Shown piece after piece: positions 1 through 6,244 of a DNA stretch of 8,969 nt. The notes beneath the pieces were generated by a model that saw nothing but the letters and a program-made list of their open reading frames with translations, had not been told where the DNA came from and ran no database searches. This stretch comes from Myxococcota bacterium (GTDB lineage Bacteria; Myxococcota_A; Polyangia; HGW-17). Each line of letters starts with the position of its first letter. Position 1 is the stretch's first letter. Location: positions 1-8,969 of the forward strand of contig JAHJLU010000230.1 in the NCBI GenBank assembly GCA_018821745.1, read 5' to 3'. A program made the translations under genes and the position numbers.

Positions 1-368
1 TGCCCCGTCAGCAGCGCACTACTGTTGAGCGGAGTGACAGGCCGCAGCTGTGTTGATTTCTGGTTAGTAACTTCTATCAGGAGCGGTTTATCACTGCTGA
101 ACAAACGACGGCGCTGCAAATACTCAAGCCCATCCTTAGCCGCTAAAAGGTCAATCAGCCGGTTGAGCAATGGCACCCGCTCCTCTTTCTGCACAATTCT
201 CAATGCCTGCTCAAGCAGCATGCTCACAAACTGGGTGTACGCATGAGGTGCAGACTCGTCATCGATCTGCCGAAGCACCGCTCTCAGCTCCGGATGACTG
301 ATAATGAGCTGTTGCAACTCGTCATCCAGAAGCTGTTCATAGAGACCAACTGGTAGATTCTTTTTCAT
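1..368 (-). CDS. PLD-nuclease/SF2 helicase (DUF3427-type) protein, N-terminal fragment
   Basis: Only the first 122 codons lie in the window; the reading frame is open from the ATG at 368 to the left edge. An AAGGA stands 4 nt upstream of the ATG. The N-terminus (GLYEQLLDDELQQLI) and the segment at residues 109-122 (RPVTPLNSSALLTG) match my memory of proteins with a helical N-terminal region, a phospholipase-D-like nuclease domain, a DEAD/DEAH superfamily 2 helicase and a C-terminal DUF3427 domain. In those proteins an R-P-x-T-P-L-x-x-S-A-L-x-T-G motif comes just before the PLD domain. Such proteins are cytoplasmic, are thought to act on DNA, and are often found in defence islands. No nuclease or helicase motif is visible here, so the assignment rests on N-terminal resemblance alone. 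Codon use is less GC-biased at third positions than in the genes at 637-6035. Confidence 0.68.
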   Translation of the reverse strand, partial: MKKNLPVGLYEQLLDDELQQLIISHPELRAVLRQIDDESAPHAYTQFVSMLLEQALRIVQKEERVPLLNRLIDLLAAKDGLEYLQRRRLFSSDKPLLIEVTNQKSTQLRPVTPLNSSALLTG

Positions 369-636
369 TTATTCCTTATCGAGCATTGAGCGGCATGGGT
401 GTTCGGTTAAGGGACTTAGATTCTAATTAGCAATTGAAAAAGACCATGAGCCGTAATTATCTAAGATTACGAGATCAAAAGAAGAACACGGCAGCATCCA
501 CAAGAATCTTATCCTCCCCAATCGAGTCCTCAAAGAGGTTTTTTCAAATAGTGAATTGAAATCTATCTCACACAAGGCCAACATAATAGAACGAAACAGG
601 AAAATAGAAATCACTCCGCTTTTCTGGACGCTAATT
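369..636. other. AT-rich intergenic spacer
   Basis: This 268-base gap separates two minus-strand genes and is clearly richer in A and T than the GC-rich genes to its right. It should hold the promoter of the helicase-like gene that starts at 368, but I could not pick out a convincing -35/-10 pair. A 63-codon minus-strand frame with a GTG start (614-423) runs through it. It has no good ribosome binding site and no recognisable similarity, so I do not call it a gene. I see no T-tract terminator behind the gene ending at 637. Confidence 0.5.
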
Positions 637-1128
637 TTACGGTTTGGAATCGGGGGCGTCGTTCTGCTCGGCCAGCCATGCGGTGATGCAGTCCCAGTCC
701 ACGAGGGTGAGGTGCACGTCCTGCAATGCCTCCAGTGCGCCGATGTTGTTCTTCAGGTAGGTCACGGCGTCGTCGGGATCGCCGGGGGGAACGCGGATGT
801 CGTAGATGACCGAGACATCCATGGCCCACCCCTCGGGGTGCTCCGGGTCGAGGCCGAGAGTGCCCGTGGCGAGGGCGATCTCGCTCAGGGGCAGGATCCG
901 CTCCATGGCCATGGTCGCGGCCACGGAGAAGAGGGCCAGGTTTGCCTCGGAGTCCGTCTCCAGGTGCGCGTCCAGCCGCAGAAAGGGCGCTGAATGATCA
1001 CCGGGGGCCGGTGGTATAAGGGTCACCCTCATGGCGGTGTCGGCGTGGGCCCGCGCGTCACTGAGAAGGCCGTGCAGGGCGATCCCGGCGTCGATGATCT
1101 CTTCAAGGTGGTCGGTGTGTTCTTCCAT
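637..1128 (-). CDS. Small conserved protein, paralog of the 164-aa protein at 3700-4194
   Basis: A 163-residue protein of no family I recognise, with no signal peptide or membrane segment, so probably cytoplasmic and soluble. I chose the ATG at 1128 because GGAGG lies 4 nt upstream and because it makes the protein collinear with its paralog. Both have IIDAG at residues 11-15, PP at 39-40, a LP/VP pair near 79-80 and a beta-like strand at 107-116 (VIYDIRVPPG against VWFRFDPPAG). Both end in a Y-x-x-x-N segment near 122-130. A second ATG at 1149 with its own AAAGGA would add seven residues. The likely fold is mixed alpha/beta: a first helix, strands at about 33-38 and 50-57, a helix at about 60-80, a strand at 102-112 and C-terminal elements. 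It follows the 273-aa gene by 32 nt and is probably translated from the same transcript. No catalytic motif is visible; a partner or regulator of the large protein of the module is only a guess. Confidence 0.85.
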   Translation of the reverse strand: MEEHTDHLEEIIDAGIALHGLLSDARAHADTAMRVTLIPPAPGDHSAPFLRLDAHLETDSEANLALFSVAATMAMERILPLSEIALATGTLGLDPEHPEGWAMDVSVIYDIRVPPGDPDDAVTYLKNNIGALEALQDVHLTLVDWDCITAWLAEQNDAPDSKP

Positions 1129-1160
1129 GGAACCTCCGGGTGGTTTCATTGTACAATCCT

Positions 1161-1982
1161 TTATGCGGTTCTCGCGGTGGGGGTGTTGTCCTGGCGGTGG
1201 GGTGATGGCCATGCGAGCACCACGGGGACTTCGAAGGCCTCCCTGATGCGCAGGTTGAGCACCAGGCGCCCAAAGACTGTAGTGGAGCCGTGGTGCCCGC
1301 GATCATCGAGGATCACCGTGTGCTCGCCCGGGGTGGTGGGCAGGGCGATAACCACCACCTCCCGTGTGAGGCGCAGCGGCTGGAGTGTGGGCTCCCGTGG
1401 CAGCGGCGGTGTCCCTGCATCCACAGCCTTCATCAATTTATCCATAGCCTTCGGGCTCAACACATAGCTCCCGTTGTGGGGACAGATGCGGTACCCGTCC
1501 TTGAACACGCGGTCGTCCTTGAGGGCCTCCAGGTCTGTAACGAGCCGGAAGTACTCCACCACCATACTCCCCGCTGCCAGCTCCTGGGCAGTGGGAGTGC
1601 AGTGCAGGCAGACGTCAAGGATCGCGCGCGGACCGCTGTCGGGAGCATACAGGGAGCGGATACCCCAGGTCTGATCCGCCAGCTCCCCCTGCCGCCACCG
1701 CAGGCCATCGAGCCGAACGAACTCGGCAAACCGCTCTACATCGGCCAGCGTCACCGGGTCGTCGAGCTCCCACCCGGCCGGTCTGCCCAGGTGGCGACGG
1801 TCCAGGTATGAGCGGGTGATGAAGAGGGCCGCCTCACGGATGCCCTCGAAGAGGGCCCGCAGCCCCTCAACGTGCCGGTTCTCGTCAAAGATCCTGCGGT
1901 GCGCAAAGTAACAGGTCCTGAGCTCCATGAAGGTAGGGCGACGCGAACATCCCAGGTGAGTGGTGGCGGTCTCGTGATCCAT
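1161..1982 (-). CDS. Hypothetical 273-aa protein, first gene of module A minus-strand operon
   Basis: I do not recognise this family. GGAGGA precedes the ATG by 7 nt, giving a well supported start, and third codon positions are mostly G or C. There is no signal peptide or transmembrane helix. The N-terminal half (about 15-100) is helical and rich in charged residues, with WELDDPVTLADVERFAEFVR at 71-90. The middle holds a C-L-H-C pair at 125-128 and a further Cys in RICPHNG at 165-171, which might bind metal but is not a known zinc motif. The C-terminal part (about 205-260) alternates hydrophobic residues as beta-strands do (VVVIALPTTPGEHTVILDD; RLVLNLRI; VPVVLAWPS). It is driven from the divergent control region at 2078-2178 and lies just upstream of the 163-aa gene. 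Module B has no counterpart of this gene. Confidence 0.82.
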   Translation of the reverse strand: MDHETATTHLGCSRRPTFMELRTCYFAHRRIFDENRHVEGLRALFEGIREAALFITRSYLDRRHLGRPAGWELDDPVTLADVERFAEFVRLDGLRWRQGELADQTWGIRSLYAPDSGPRAILDVCLHCTPTAQELAAGSMVVEYFRLVTDLEALKDDRVFKDGYRICPHNGSYVLSPKAMDKLMKAVDAGTPPLPREPTLQPLRLTREVVVIALPTTPGEHTVILDDRGHHGSTTVFGRLVLNLRIREAFEVPVVLAWPSPHRQDNTPTARTA

Positions 1983-2077
1983 GATTGTTCCTCCGTGGCG
2001 CTCGGGGCGCGCTTTGAGGGAAGGCTATGCCCGCCGGAGCATCTTCCCGGGTGGCGCTCCGGGTGTAATCCCGGGTG

Positions 2078-2119
2078 CCTCTACTATTACTATTGCGCAG
2101 CCCAGGACAGGATTTGTCC
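2078..2119 (-). promoter_or_regulatory. Minus-facing promoter/operator A1 with GGACA-N5-TGTCC palindrome
   Basis: A perfect 15-bp interrupted palindrome (GGACA GGATT TGTCC) lies at 2105-2119. The 27 bases to its left match the 27 bases left of the module B palindrome without gaps at 19 positions, including CCTCTAC at the far end (2078-2084, against 4239-4245). Read on the minus strand this gives the palindrome, an AT-rich patch about 11-19 nt on, then GTAGAGG at position 21-27. The patch fits a -10 region, with the TGTCC arm near the -35. It should drive the 273-aa and 163-aa genes. The conserved spacing is seen directly; the promoter and operator roles are inferred. Confidence 0.65.
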
Positions 2120-2163
2120 CATTACTCCCGGAAACAACGAGCGCGCGCTTTCGGCGACGCTCC

Positions 2164-2200
2164 GGACAGCTTTTGTCCCGGGGCAGGGTATTAATAAATT
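2164..2200 (+). promoter_or_regulatory. Plus-facing promoter/operator A2 with GGACA-N5-TGTCC palindrome
   Basis: A second perfect palindrome (GGACA GCTTT TGTCC) lies at 2164-2178, 59 bp from the first, centre to centre. To its right the sequence GG-n-TAT-nn-ATAAA-n-T-n-AGC-n-CGG is shared at the same offsets with the module B region. TAT begins 11 nt after the palindrome in both. The AT-rich block is the likely -10, and TTGTCC inside the palindrome is the best -35 candidate, so a bound protein would cover the promoter. The start codon of the 475-aa gene follows the palindrome after exactly 81 nt. Confidence 0.65.
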
Positions 2201-2259
2201 AAGCCCGGTGTTCATCCCGACCCGCTCATCACCCGGCAAACCAAAGCCAAGGAGCATCC

Positions 2260-3687
2260 ATGAGTGAAGAGAAGCCCCCCCGCGAACCCCGCATCATCAA
2301 CCTCGACGACCTTCTGCCACCCGACGCCGACGACGCGGTGGACGATTCCCCCAGGGCGCCGGTCTCCAATCCCGACGATGACGATGGCCGGGAGGGCCGC
2401 ATGCGCCTCGCCGCGCTGTTCAAACGTATCAACGGGCACCACCGGGAGGTCCTCCCCATGGACCTCTTCCTGAGGGGCCCCAGGACCGGGGAAGACCCCC
2501 TCGCGACCCTCCCGCGGCGGTTTCCCCGTGCGCAAAAGTACGATCTGTCGACCGCGCGCCGTGCAGCCCGGGATCTCCTGGTCATCATGGAGGCGCTGGC
2601 CGCTGACGCCCTCCCCTGCCCCTCCTACCCCGAAGAGGACCTGCAGAACTACCTCTACTCCCTGGCCCGCAAGCGCATCCAGGGCCCTCCATACGACGAC
2701 GAGGGGGCGTGGACACTCTTCCCCCGTGGAATCACCCTGGACCGGGCGGGACGTGACGACTTCATGGCCCTCCCCACGCGCCTGGCGGTGGGGATCCTCA
2801 CCCTGACCCGCACCCGGCGCCCAGACCTCATCCGGGACCGCGCCCTCCACGACCGCGCCCTCACCGAGGGGCTCCTGTGGCTGGCCCGGGAAACTGAACC
2901 GCCGCGCCGGCGCCGGGTCCGACACCCCGAGGAGAAGCGCCTCGATGAGGAGCTCCTCACCCTGCGCAGCGGGGGCGTCATCGAGCTCCTGCTCAAAGAG
3001 CCCGCCGTGTGCCTCCCCATGGCCGAGCGGCTGAACAGGCTGCGGTGCGCGGTGGAGCGCGACCTCCTGGAGAGCAGGGAGCGCCGCTCCATTATGAGCT
3101 TCACTGATCACATCATCTCGGCGGAGACGCTCCGCCTCGTGGATATGGCGGCGCTCTCCCGGCGGGAGCTTGCGCAGGTCGAGACCCTGGAAGGCTGCAC
3201 CTGCTTGTACCGGGCGCTGCGACCGCACCTCGCCTCCGAGGAGACGGCCCCATGGCGGGAAAAACTGCACTCCCTGGCCGATGGCGCGCCCTACACCGAG
3301 CTCGCCGGCGCGATGCTGCTGCTCACGGAGCTCGGAGAGATCGGCGATCGGGGGTTCTGGCTTGAGCGCCTGCTGGCCCGGGCCAGGTCCCGCAAGGAGC
3401 TGGAGAACCTGGAACACCTGTGTCGCCCCTCTGAGCACCAGTGGGTCGTCATTGTGCTTGAGCGCCTGGCGTCCTGGGCCCGGGAGCCCCGGGAGTGGAC
3501 CTCCCTGGACCGGCGCCTGGTCCACGCGGGTGGACAAAGGGAGCTGGCGCTTGAGTGGTACGACAACGCCCTCGCCGTGGCCCCCGACAAACCCACGCGC
3601 CGCCACATCGCCCACGAGATGATGCAGCACCTCAGGGACCGGGTCCGGGGGCGGAAGATCCTCCGGGAGCTGGGCGACCTGAAGTGA
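2260..3687 (+). CDS. Large helical-repeat protein A (475 aa), paralog of the 557-aa protein
   Basis: Not a family I can name. The ATG follows AAGGAG by 5 nt and third codon positions are nearly all G or C. The protein has an acidic, Asp-rich, probably disordered N-terminus (about 15-45, including PDADDAVDDS and NPDDDDGREG). A first conserved region (about 78-140) contains LPRRF and LVIMEALAADALPCPSYPEEDL. A middle region (about 165-300) has PTRLAVGILTL, LRSGGVIELLL and LRLVDMAAL. About 300-435 is a run of helical repeats with conserved W/RL positions (WREKLHSLA, FWLERLLARA, VVIVLERLASWA). The tail at 455-475 (HLRDRVRGRKILRELGDLK) matches the tail of the 557-aa paralog. There is no signal peptide, membrane helix, nucleotide-binding motif or clear DNA-binding motif, so a cytoplasmic scaffold or sensor is the best guess. 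It converges on the 164-aa gene with a 12-nt gap. Confidence 0.88.
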   Translation: MSEEKPPREPRIINLDDLLPPDADDAVDDSPRAPVSNPDDDDGREGRMRLAALFKRINGHHREVLPMDLFLRGPRTGEDPLATLPRRFPRAQKYDLSTARRAARDLLVIMEALAADALPCPSYPEEDLQNYLYSLARKRIQGPPYDDEGAWTLFPRGITLDRAGRDDFMALPTRLAVGILTLTRTRRPDLIRDRALHDRALTEGLLWLARETEPPRRRRVRHPEEKRLDEELLTLRSGGVIELLLKEPAVCLPMAERLNRLRCAVERDLLESRERRSIMSFTDHIISAETLRLVDMAALSRRELAQVETLEGCTCLYRALRPHLASEETAPWREKLHSLADGAPYTELAGAMLLLTELGEIGDRGFWLERLLARARSRKELENLEHLCRPSEHQWVVIVLERLASWAREPREWTSLDRRLVHAGGQRELALEWYDNALAVAPDKPTRRHIAHEMMQHLRDRVRGRKILRELGDLK

Positions 3688-3699
3688 CAACAGGCGACC

Positions 3700-4194
3700 T
3701 CACTCCTGCAGCGGTGTGGCCAGGGTCTCGATGCCGTTCTCCTCAAGGAAGAGCAGCGCCGTTACCTCGGTGGCGAAGATGCACGCGAACCCCTCTGTCT
3801 CGAGAAACCCCCAGAAGTTGTCATTGCAATAAGACTTGTGGCTCTGGCCCGCCGGCGGGTCGAAGCGGAACCAGACCAGCACATCTCCGCGCCATGCGGC
3901 GATGACGCCGTCGTCGCGCACGGGTCGCTCGACGCAGGTGTGGAGGGCGTCCATAGGCACCAGCGGGGCCAGAAACGCCACGGCCTCGGCGAGGAACGCC
4001 TCCACCTGCGCGCGGTCGTGGGAGGTCACATACATCATGTACCGGGCGAGGCTGTGCTCCTCATGGGCACCGTGGGGCGGCGCGAGGACCAGCTCGGCGT
4101 ACCGCTCCTCTGCCCATCTCGACGTGCTGAAGAGTTCGACGAGGGTGAGCCCGGCGTCGATGATAACCTCGGTGTAGTGGGTCACTGCGGTCAT
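3700..4194 (-). CDS. Small conserved protein, paralog of the 163-aa protein at 637-1128
   Basis: A 164-residue soluble protein with no signal peptide. The ATG at 4194 has AGGAGA 7 nt upstream; a longer in-frame extension exists but would run across the divergent promoter and into the 557-aa gene. It aligns almost without gaps to the 163-aa protein: IIDAG at 11-15, APP at 38-40, VWFRFDPPAG at 107-116, and YCNDNFWGFLE at 122-132 against YLKNNIGALEA. Four Cys/His-containing patches (HTC at 85-87, SHK at 118-120, CN at 123-124, FACIF at 136-140) are not shared by the paralog, so they are unlikely to be a conserved active site. It is transcribed away from the 557-aa gene, from a shared control region, and runs head-on into the 475-aa gene. 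The function is unknown; partnership with the divergent large protein is inferred from repeated co-occurrence. Confidence 0.85.
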   Translation of the reverse strand: MTAVTHYTEVIIDAGLTLVELFSTSRWAEERYAELVLAPPHGAHEEHSLARYMMYVTSHDRAQVEAFLAEAVAFLAPLVPMDALHTCVERPVRDDGVIAAWRGDVLVWFRFDPPAGQSHKSYCNDNFWGFLETEGFACIFATEVTALLFLEENGIETLATPLQE

Positions 4195-4238
4195 GGCTGG
4201 TTCTCCTGGGCCATTGGCGCGGTGCGATGCGGGACTGG

Positions 4239-4302
4239 CCTCTACCGTTATTTTGCCACACCGCAGGACAGTTTTTGTCCCACCGTCGGATATACATAAA
4301 GT
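4239..4302. promoter_or_regulatory. Bidirectional promoter/operator B, single GGACA-N5-TGTCC palindrome
   Basis: One perfect palindrome (GGACA GTTTT TGTCC) lies at 4266-4280 between the divergent 164-aa and 557-aa genes. Its left flank matches the left flank of palindrome A1, with CCTCTAC the same 27 bases out. Its right flank matches the right flank of palindrome A2, with TAT-nn-ATAAA at the same offset. One operator therefore carries both outward promoters. The 557-aa start codon lies exactly 81 nt after the palindrome, as in module A. The 164-aa start is 71 nt away on the other side. Placement beside or over both putative -35 regions suggests a repressor or autoregulator, but an activator cannot be excluded. 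Confidence 0.7.
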
Positions 4303-4361
4303 GAGCGCGGCAGTCCCGCGCCGGCCCCCATCTTCCACCCGCCCCCAATGAAAGGAGCTCC

Positions 4362-6035
4362 ATGACCGACACCACCGATGACTTCCTTGACTCCGACGAA
4401 TTTGACATCGACAACCCTGAGCACGTCCAGCGTTTCCTCGACCGGATGCTGGATGTTGAACACTCCACGGAAGATGAGGAGACCCCGCGGCTGCCCAGGC
4501 TGCCCCTGCAACTGGGCGGCGCAGCACCCACCCGGCTCATCTTGAAGATCGACGCCGTCGGAGCGAACGTCAGGCAAGAGCTGTGCGAGCGCTGGGAACA
4601 CGATCCCGAGGCCGCCATGGCCAACCTCCCGCGAGCCTTCGCCCCCTGCGAGACCGTGGACATCGACGAGATGTACCGAAAAAACGCGGGGCTGCTCATG
4701 GTCCTCGAGGCTGTGGCTGAAGGGATCATCCCCGGCCCCGGCTATCCCCTCGAGGATCTGGAGCGCCTCATCCGCAGCCTCGTGGCCGGACAGCGCAACG
4801 ACATGAAGTTGATGCGACCCGGCTCCTGGTGCGTGGCCCCCGACAACGAGCACATGCCCTCCGACGCCCGGGTGGACTTCGCCTTCACACCCACCTACGC
4901 GGTGATTGCCCTGTTCACGCTGGTGAAGGAGCGACACTTCCGGCTCGTGCGGCGCATCCCCGGCTTCAGGAGCGCCATGTCGGCGGGCTACCGCTTCTCC
5001 ACTCTCCGCGGCCTGCAGGGCCACGGATACGAGTCGTGGGACGGCATGATGGACGCGCTGGAGATCCTCCGCACCGGGAAGGTCATCGCCTACGCCGACG
5101 CCCACCCGCGCTTCTCGGTGCCCTTCACCAAGGCGCTCCACAAGCTCAGGACTGGTATCTGCGCAGACTACGCCCGCGGGCGCAGGACCGGATTCCACGG
5201 GGTCCCCGTGACCCTCTCGGGCCTGCGCTGGTTCGTGGATGTCGCCGTGCACGGGGAACCCGCGCTGGAGCGCGCCCGGAACCCCGACGAGCTGGCGTCC
5301 CGGCTGGACCGACTGCGACACTACCTCCCCGGCGAGGTGGTCAGCCGCTGGGAGTCCCGGCTGGGTGAGTGGCTCTGCGAGCTCCTGGCGGACCAGCACG
5401 ATCTCGAGGCCCTGGCCGAGCGCCTGGAGACACCGTGGAACATGCTCTCTCCCGCGGCACAGATCATGTGGCGGACTCGACTCGGTGAGCTGGCCGTGGA
5501 CGGCCTCTCCGGTGAGCCGGACTTTTACGTGCTGGCGCAGCGCTACGACAAGCTGCGGCGCCACCTCCCCGATGCGGTGCGCGGGGCGTGGCTCGACCGG
5601 CTCCTTGAGCTTGGAGATCAGGCGAACTTCCGGACGCTCATCACTGTCATCCATGTCTTCCTCGAGGGGGAGAGTGAGGAGCGGCGGCGGGCCTTCAAGG
5701 AGCTGCAGCACCGCAAGGCCCGGACCATCGATGATCTGCAGTGGCTCAGGAAGGACTGTGATGAGTTTGTGGATCTGCAGTTGGACGCAGTGAGGCAGGA
5801 GGCAGCCCTCACCTTCGACGCCAGGGCACTGAGCTCCCTGGCCCGGGAACTGCACCGGCTGGGGGGCGACGAAACCGAGGTGCGGGAATGGTTTCAGCGG
5901 GCACTGGAGATAGCTGACCTCGGCGGCAAGCGGGCCGTGGCGAGCAAGGTCATGGAGACCCTGCGCGACAAGCGCTGGGGTCACGCCATCCTGCGGGAGA
6001 TCGGCGATCTCAGGCCCATGCCTTCCAAGGTCTGA
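4362..6035 (+). CDS. Large helical-repeat protein B (557 aa), paralog of the 475-aa protein
   Basis: An unrecognised family. The ATG follows AAAGGAG by 4 nt. The N-terminus is acidic (DDFLDSDEFDIDNPE at 6-20). The conserved region at about 80-145 contains ANLPRAF and VLEAVAEGIIPGPGYPLEDL, and the middle (about 170-300) contains PTYAVIALFTL, LRTGKVIAYA and LRWFVDVAV. Each of these has a clear counterpart in the 475-aa protein. From about 307 on there are helical repeats of 35-40 residues, best seen at 307-345, 346-385 and 386-420, each with L-x-x-L-x-x-R-L near its start and W-x-x-R-L-x-E-L near its end. Weaker copies continue to about 480. The tail (METLRDKRWGHAILREIGDL, 531-550) matches the paralog tail. 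The extra length over the 475-aa protein is mostly in the repeat region. There is no signal peptide, membrane helix or enzymatic motif. It has its own divergent promoter shared with the 164-aa gene. Confidence 0.88.
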   Translation: MTDTTDDFLDSDEFDIDNPEHVQRFLDRMLDVEHSTEDEETPRLPRLPLQLGGAAPTRLILKIDAVGANVRQELCERWEHDPEAAMANLPRAFAPCETVDIDEMYRKNAGLLMVLEAVAEGIIPGPGYPLEDLERLIRSLVAGQRNDMKLMRPGSWCVAPDNEHMPSDARVDFAFTPTYAVIALFTLVKERHFRLVRRIPGFRSAMSAGYRFSTLRGLQGHGYESWDGMMDALEILRTGKVIAYADAHPRFSVPFTKALHKLRTGICADYARGRRTGFHGVPVTLSGLRWFVDVAVHGEPALERARNPDELASRLDRLRHYLPGEVVSRWESRLGEWLCELLADQHDLEALAERLETPWNMLSPAAQIMWRTRLGELAVDGLSGEPDFYVLAQRYDKLRRHLPDAVRGAWLDRLLELGDQANFRTLITVIHVFLEGESEERRRAFKELQHRKARTIDDLQWLRKDCDEFVDLQLDAVRQEAALTFDARALSSLARELHRLGGDETEVREWFQRALEIADLGGKRAVASKVMETLRDKRWGHAILREIGDLRPMPSKV

Positions 6036-6040
6036 TGGCT

Positions 6041-6183
6041 GTCATCCCCGGGTACGAACCGTCTCCGGGTCTTATCGGAGCCCTGGATGACGGGGGGTTT
6101 GTACGGCACGAGGTGGCTTCACCCCGTGGGTCCTGCTTCGTGCCGGCCGGAGTCCTGGATCCCGGGTCTTCGCCCGGGATGAC
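6041..6183. repeat. Nested inverted-repeat element (REP/MITE-like)
   Basis: Starting 5 nt after the stop of the 557-aa gene, GTCATCCC at 6041-6048 is the inverse of GGGATGAC at 6176-6183. Inside lie a stem CTCCG/CGGAG (6063-6067 and 6076-6080), a stem CGGCACGA/TCGTGCCG (6104-6111 and 6138-6145), and a tight hairpin ATCCCGGG-TCTTCG-CCCGGGAT (6159-6180). GGATGAC also occurs at 6085-6091. The CTGGATCCCGGG...CCCGGGATGAC pattern resembles dispersed intergenic palindromes seen in many proteobacterial genomes. It may end transcription of the 557-aa gene, although no T-tract follows. Confidence 0.7.
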
Positions 6184-6202
6184 GAATAGGAGAGACTGGA
6201 TG

Positions 6203-6244
6203 ACGAACCAGAGGGACAGGGAGAACGAACCAGAGGGACAGGGA
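6203..6244. repeat. Short tandem repeat, period 22
   Basis: The 20-mer ACGAACCAGAGGGACAGGGA occurs at 6203-6222 and again at 6225-6244, separated by two bases. A degraded third start (GATGACGAGCGAGAGGGG) follows to about 6260. It directly trails the inverted-repeat element and shares its GGATGACGA edge, so it may have grown from the end of that element by slippage. I see no coding role. Confidence 0.75.

Noticed and set aside
423..614. A 63-codon minus-strand frame in the AT-rich spacer
   Set aside because: GTG start without a ribosome binding site and no recognised similarity. It could be a remnant of a decayed gene but nothing supports that.
2212..3690. A 492-codon minus-strand open frame opposite the 475-aa gene
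   Set aside because: It is a long antisense shadow typical of strongly GC3-biased DNA. The plus frame has the Shine-Dalgarno sequence, the GC3 pattern and the paralogy to the 557-aa protein. The antisense product is low-complexity, rich in G, E, P and V.
4348..4365. A five-codon mini-ORF whose TGA overlaps the start ATG of the 557-aa gene
   Set aside because: It has no ribosome binding site of its own and simply spans the Shine-Dalgarno sequence of the main gene. Module A has no equivalent.
4195..4527. In-frame N-terminal extension of the 164-aa gene to 4527
   Set aside because: It would cross the divergent promoter and overlap the 557-aa coding region. The ATG at 4194 has an AGGAGA and matches the paralog start exactly.
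4248..5984. A 578-codon minus-strand open frame opposite the 557-aa gene
   Set aside because: Same reasoning. Two long antisense frames opposite two paralogs are explained by shared codon bias, and this one would run through the operator at 4266-4280.
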